64,000 nt of DNA from Burkholderia sp. Bp8963 (GTDB lineage Bacteria > Pseudomonadota > Gammaproteobacteria > Burkholderiales > Burkholderiaceae): NCBI RefSeq assembly GCF_003854275.1, contig NZ_QTQP01000034.1, forward strand, positions 1 to 64,000, written 5' to 3'. Shown here piece after piece: positions 60,417-64,000 of this stretch. Positions within the stretch are counted from its first letter, which is position 1; each line of letters begins with the position of its first letter. The translations under genes and the position numbers were made by a program. Under the pieces are notes generated by a model. It was not told the origin of the DNA. It saw only the letters and a program-made list of their open reading frames with translations, and ran no database searches.

Positions 60417-61775
60417 ATGACAGAGAAGCTTGATATCGACGCGCTCGTCGATGCGCGCAATGGCCGCGTGATGTCGTCGATCTATACCGACCCGGCGATC
60501 TACGCGCTGGAACTCGAACGCATCTTCGGCCGCTGCTGGCTGTTCCTCGCGCACGTCAGCCAGATTCCGAACGCCGGCGATTTCTTCAACACGTACATGG
60601 GTGAGGACCCGGTGGTCGTCGTGCGGCAGAAGGACGGTTCCGTGAAGGCGTTCCTCAACCAGTGCCGGCATCGCTCGATGCGCGTGAGCTTCGCCGATTC
60701 CGGCAATACGCGTTCGTTCACGTGCCCGTATCACGGCTGGTCGTACGGCACCGACGGCGCGCTGATCGACGTGCCGCTCGAGGAGCGGGCGTTTCCGCAG
60801 GGCCTCTGCAAACAGCATCTGGGGCTGCAGGAGGTGACGCGCATCGCGATCTACAAGGGGCTGGTGTTCGGCAACTGGGACGCCGACGCGCCCGATCTCG
60901 ACACGTACATGGGCGACATCGCGTGGTATCTCGACGGCGTGCTCGATCGCCGCGCGGGCGGCACCGAGATTGTCGGCGGCGTGCACAAGTGGGTGATCGA
61001 CTGCAACTGGAAATTCCCGGCCGAACAGTTTGCGAGCGACCAGTACCACGCGCTGTTTTCGCATGCTTCAGCAGTCGAGGTGCTCGGCGCGAAGGCGGGT
61101 AGCGGCGACGGCAAGGCGCTCGGCGCGGGACAGACCGCGCGCCCCGTGTGGGAGACCGCGAAGGACGCGTTGCAGTACGGGCAGGCCGGGCACGGCAGCG
61201 GTTTCTTCTTCACCGAGCAGCCGGACGCGAACGTGTGGGTCGACGGCGAAGTGTCGCAGTACTTCCGCGAGACCTACGACGAAGCGAAAGCGCGTCTCGG
61301 CGAAGTGCGCGCGCGGCGCCTCGCGGGCCACAACAACCTGTTCCCGACGATGTCCTGGCTGAACGGCACCGCGACGCTGCGCGTGTGGCATCCGCGCGGC
61401 CCGAACCAGGTCGAGGTGTGGGCGTTCTGCATCGCCGACAAGGATGCGTCCGACGACGTGAAGGCCGCATTCGAGCGCAGCGCGACGCGGGCGTTTGGCC
61501 CGGCCGGCTTTCTCGAGCAGGACGATTCGGAGAACTGGGTCGAGGTGCAGAAGGTGCTGCGCGGCAGCCGCGCGCGCAAGACGCAGCTCTGCATGGAAAT
61601 GGGGCTCGGCGGCGAGCGCGTGCGCGGCGACGGGATTCCCGGCATCACGAACTACATCTTCTCGGAAACGGCCGCGCGCGGTATGTACCGCCGCTGGGCC
61701 GACCTGCTGCTGTCGGATACCTGGGACGAGGTCGAGCAGCGCACCCGCGAATACGAACAGGAGCTGCTGAAATGA
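60417..61775 (+). CDS. hcaE: 3-phenylpropionate/cinnamate dioxygenase, large subunit
   Basis: A 452-residue Rieske non-heme iron oxygenase alpha subunit. Rieske motif NQCRHRSMRV..SFTCPYHGWSYGTDG (C-x-H and C-x2-H), and an iron-site histidine/aspartate region FASDQYHALFSHASAVEV. It adds O2 to the ring of 3-phenylpropionate or cinnamate to give the cis-dihydrodiol. Its stop overlaps the hcaF start (ATGA). A GGAGGAG site precedes ATG 60417. Confidence 0.95.
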   Translation: MTEKLDIDALVDARNGRVMSSIYTDPAIYALELERIFGRCWLFLAHVSQIPNAGDFFNTYMGEDPVVVVRQKDGSVKAFLNQCRHRSMRVSFADSGNTRSFTCPYHGWSYGTDGALIDVPLEERAFPQGLCKQHLGLQEVTRIAIYKGLVFGNWDADAPDLDTYMGDIAWYLDGVLDRRAGGTEIVGGVHKWVIDCNWKFPAEQFASDQYHALFSHASAVEVLGAKAGSGDGKALGAGQTARPVWETAKDALQYGQAGHGSGFFFTEQPDANVWVDGEVSQYFRETYDEAKARLGEVRARRLAGHNNLFPTMSWLNGTATLRVWHPRGPNQVEVWAFCIADKDASDDVKAAFERSATRAFGPAGFLEQDDSENWVEVQKVLRGSRARKTQLCMEMGLGGERVRGDGIPGITNYIFSETAARGMYRRWADLLLSDTWDEVEQRTREYEQELLK

Positions 61776-62314
61776 GTGATACCGCGACGATCGAATGTGT
61801 GCCGGTGACGCTCGCACTGCATCACGACATCACGCAGTTCCTGTATCGCGAGGCCGAATGCCTCGACGCATGGCGTTTCCGCGACTGGCTCGCACTGCTG
61901 AGCGACGACGTGGAGTACACGATGCGCACGACCGTCAATGCGCAGACGCGCGACCGCCGCAAGGGCGTGCAGCCGCCGACGACCTGGATCTTCAACGACA
62001 CGAAGGCGCAGCTCGAACGCCGGATCGCGCGGCTCGAGACGGGCATGGCGTGGGCCGAGGAGCCGCCGTCGCGCACGCGCCACATGATCGCGAACGTGCG
62101 CGTCGAGCCGGACGGCGAGCCGGGCGAATACGACGTGCAGGTGAACTACCTGCTGTACCGCTCGCAGAAGGAGCGCGACGAGACGTTCTACGTTGGCGCG
62201 CGGCGCGACCGCTTGCGGCGCACCGACGACGTCGCCGGCTGGCAACTGTGCCGCCGCGAGATCGTGCTCGACCAGGCGGTGCTGTCTTCCCATAACCTCA
62301 GTGTGCTTTTCTGA
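61772..62314 (+). CDS. hcaF: 3-phenylpropionate/cinnamate dioxygenase, small subunit
   Basis: A 180-residue beta subunit of the ring-hydroxylating dioxygenase (SnoaL-like fold): ITQFLYREAECLDAWRFRDWLALLSDDVEYTM and RTRHMIANVRVE. It forms the alpha3-beta3 enzyme with HcaE. Coupled to hcaE by ATGA, and 2 bp before hcaC. Confidence 0.94.
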   Translation: MSDTATIECVPVTLALHHDITQFLYREAECLDAWRFRDWLALLSDDVEYTMRTTVNAQTRDRRKGVQPPTTWIFNDTKAQLERRIARLETGMAWAEEPPSRTRHMIANVRVEPDGEPGEYDVQVNYLLYRSQKERDETFYVGARRDRLRRTDDVAGWQLCRREIVLDQAVLSSHNLSVLF

Positions 62315-62316
62315 TC

Positions 62317-62637
62317 ATGGCTCGAATTCTCGTAGGCCCCGTCGACGCGCTTGCCGACGGCGACGCAACCAAGGTGGCCGGCGCGCATGGCGCGATCGCG
62401 GTGTTTCACGTGCAGGGCGCGTTCTATGCGCTGTCGGACCGGTGCAGTCACGGCAACGCGTCGATGTCCGACGGCTACGTCGAGGACGACGCGACCGTCG
62501 AATGTCCGCTGCATGCCGCGCGCTTTTGCCTGAAGACCGGCACGGCGCTGTGCCAGCCCGCGACGGATGCGTTGCGCACGTTCCCGGTCGTCGTCGACGC
62601 GGGCACGCTTTACGTCGAAGAACCGGAGGTGGCATGA
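62317..62637 (+). CDS. hcaC: Rieske ferredoxin of the hca dioxygenase
   Basis: A 106-residue ferredoxin. Rieske ligands in SDRCSHGNASMSDG and VECPLHAARFCLKTG (C-x-H, C-x2-H). It carries electrons from HcaD to the HcaEF oxygenase. Its stop overlaps the hcaB start (ATGA). Confidence 0.95.
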   Translation: MARILVGPVDALADGDATKVAGAHGAIAVFHVQGAFYALSDRCSHGNASMSDGYVEDDATVECPLHAARFCLKTGTALCQPATDALRTFPVVVDAGTLYVEEPEVA

Positions 62638-63446
62638 GCTGGCTCGATGGTGAAGTCGCATTGATTACCGGCGGCGGGTCGGGCCTCGGGCTCGCGCTCG
62701 TCGAACGCTTTCTCGCGGAAGGCGCGCGCGTCGGCGTGCTCGAACGTTCGGCGGAGAAGGTCGACGCACTGCGCGCGCGGTTCGGCTCGGACGTCGAGGT
62801 CGTGCAGGGCGACGTGCGCGCCTATGACGACAACCGGCGTGCGGTCGAATCGACCGTTGCGCGCTTCGGCAAGCTCGATACGTTCGTCGGCAATGCGGCG
62901 CTGTGGGATCACGGCGCGAGCCTGCTCGGCCTGTCGCCCGAGCAGCTCGACGCAGGCTTCGACGAGTTGTTCGCGGTCAACGTGAAGGGCTACCTGCTCG
63001 GCGCGAAAGCGGCGGCGGACGCGCTTGTCGCGTCGAAGGGCAGCATGATCTTCACGCTGTCGAATGCGGCGTTCTATCCGGGCGGCGGCGGACCGCTGTA
63101 CACGGCGAGCAAGCATGCGGCGACCGGCCTGATCCGCGAGCTCGCGTACGAACTTGCGCCACACGTGCGCGTGAACGGCGTCGCGCCGTGCGGGATGGCG
63201 AGCGACCTGCGCGGCCCGGAGGCGCTCGGGCAGTCGCAGCAGCGCATCATGGATTCGCGCACGCCGGACGCGATCGCGAGCATCCTGCCGCTGCAGTTCT
63301 TTCCGGCGCCGGCCGATTTCACGGGGCCGTTCGTGCTGCTCGCGTCGCGCGCGAACAACCGGACGCTATCCGGGGTGATGATCCAGGCCGACGCGGGGCT
63401 CGGCATACGCGGGATCCGTCATGTCGCGGGAGGTCTGCATGTGTGA
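62634..63446 (+). CDS. hcaB: cis-dihydrodiol dehydrogenase
   Basis: A 270-residue classical SDR. Cofactor motif ITGGGSGLGLAL, catalytic Ser in TLSNAAFYPG and YTASK in GPLYTASKHAATGL. It oxidises the cis-dihydrodiol from HcaEF to 2,3-dihydroxyphenylpropionate with NAD, the substrate of MhpB encoded upstream. Coupled to hcaC by ATGA. Confidence 0.95.
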   Translation: MSWLDGEVALITGGGSGLGLALVERFLAEGARVGVLERSAEKVDALRARFGSDVEVVQGDVRAYDDNRRAVESTVARFGKLDTFVGNAALWDHGASLLGLSPEQLDAGFDELFAVNVKGYLLGAKAAADALVASKGSMIFTLSNAAFYPGGGGPLYTASKHAATGLIRELAYELAPHVRVNGVAPCGMASDLRGPEALGQSQQRIMDSRTPDAIASILPLQFFPAPADFTGPFVLLASRANNRTLSGVMIQADAGLGIRGIRHVAGGLHV

Positions 63447-63485
63447 CGCGTGCATGAGCGGCGATGCGCCGGACGGAGCGATGCG

Positions 63486-64000
63486 ATGACGACGGCCGAT
63501 TGCGTGATCGTGGGCGCCGGGCAGGCCGGCGCGACCGCGGCGGCCGAATTGCGGCGCCGAGGCTTCGAAGGGCGCATCGTGCTGATCGGCGACGAGCCGC
63601 ATCTGCCGTACGAGCGGCCGCCGCTGTCGAAGGATGTGCTGCTGAAGCCGGACGATGCGCGCGTGGCGCTGTTCCCCGCATCGTTCTATGACGAACAGCG
63701 GATCGAGCTGCGGCTCGGTATGCGTGTCGACGCAATCGATCCGGTGCAGCGCAGGCTAGCCCTTGGCGATGGTACGTCGCTCGGCTTCGGCAAGCTGCTG
63801 CTCGCAACCGGCGCGCGGGTGCGCCGGCTGCCGTTGCTCGATCGCCTCGGCGATGGCGTGCACACGCTGCGCACGCTAGACGATGCACCGGCGCTCGGCC
63901 GCGTGCTGCGGGACGGCGCGCGCGTGCTGATCGTCGGCGGCGGCGTGATCGGCATGGAGCTCGCGTCGAGCGCGGTCGAACTCGGCGCGCGCGTGACGGT
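63486..64000 (+). CDS. hcaD: ferredoxin reductase of the hca dioxygenase (partial)
   Basis: The first 171 residues of an FAD reductase. FAD motif DCVIVGAGQAGATAAAELRRRGF, LPYERPPLSKDVLL, LLLATGARVRRLPLL and the start of the NAD motif VLIVGGGVIGMELASSAVEL. The ATG at 63486 is fixed because an ATG at 63481 meets a stop two codons later. It passes NADH electrons to HcaC. The frame is open at the right window edge, so the C-terminal part is outside. It lies 39 bp after hcaB. Confidence 0.93.
   Translation, partial: MTTADCVIVGAGQAGATAAAELRRRGFEGRIVLIGDEPHLPYERPPLSKDVLLKPDDARVALFPASFYDEQRIELRLGMRVDAIDPVQRRLALGDGTSLGFGKLLLATGARVRRLPLLDRLGDGVHTLRTLDDAPALGRVLRDGARVLIVGGGVIGMELASSAVELGARVT

Overview
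The window looks like a chromosome segment of a Burkholderia species, most likely of the Burkholderia cepacia complex. The evidence is high G+C, strongly GC3-biased codons, a typical Burkholderia trimeric porin, many LysR/AraC regulators, and gene orders familiar from this genus. I saw no rRNA, tRNA, CRISPR array, insertion sequence or replication origin.

Region by region. (1) 0-7 kb: an iron-uptake block on the minus strand (Fur-type promoter, TonB siderophore receptor, Sel1-repeat protein, and a stub of a PKHD-type hydroxylase cut off near the left edge), then an aspartate carbamoyltransferase fused to a helix-turn-helix domain, a DMT exporter and an AraC regulator. (2) 7-16.7 kb: a MoaF-type protein, a DapB-like protein, a DUF4410 lipoprotein, an OmpR/EnvZ-type two-component pair with an EF-hand protein, a fatty acid hydroxylase/sterol desaturase, an SDR, a His-rich secreted protein, a small membrane protein and a cupredoxin. 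(3) 16.8-22.7 kb: a plus-strand CoA-ester catabolic operon behind a divergent TetR repressor. Its codon use is less GC-biased than its surroundings, so it was probably acquired. Its acyl-CoA dehydrogenase has lost its middle and is broken. (4) 22.7-33.4 kb: an MFS exporter, three LysR regulators, NADP malic enzyme with phosphotransacetylase-like tail (maeB), two SDR/epimerase proteins and a zinc metallopeptidase.

(5) 33.6-42.2 kb: an amine or amino-acid utilisation cluster: LuxR-type regulator, aldehyde dehydrogenase, class III aminotransferase, APC permease, DUF3156 protein, AraC regulator and porin. A 15-bp motif (TTGCCGATTTGCGCT) lies upstream of four transcription units here, always exactly 38 bp before a TAnnnT hexamer, so these appear to be one co-activated regulon. 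(6) 42.3-47.4 kb: a carbohydrate-type ABC importer without an ATPase gene, a LacI regulator, a 22-bp perfect operator palindrome, and a PI-PLC-like protein starting 6 bp from the LacI gene. (7) 47.5-50.3 kb: a compact predicted NAD-linked module: an NrtR-like Nudix/winged-helix regulator with a degraded Nudix box, divergent from an SPFH/band-7 protein whose stop overlaps the start of a NAD-kinase-like protein. Two GTTG-N7-CAAC palindromes sit on the promoter between them.

(8) 50.3-64 kb: a contiguous phenylpropanoid pathway. The mhp operon (mhpR divergent; mhpA-B-D-F-E-T-C) is followed by the hca operon (hcaR divergent; hcaE-F-C-B-D, the last cut by the window end). HcaEFCD would dihydroxylate 3-phenylpropionate or cinnamate, HcaB would make the catechol, MhpA would feed in the 3-hydroxyphenyl compound, and MhpB-C-D-E-F would carry ring cleavage through to acetyl-CoA. 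In E. coli these two clusters are unlinked; here they form one locus.
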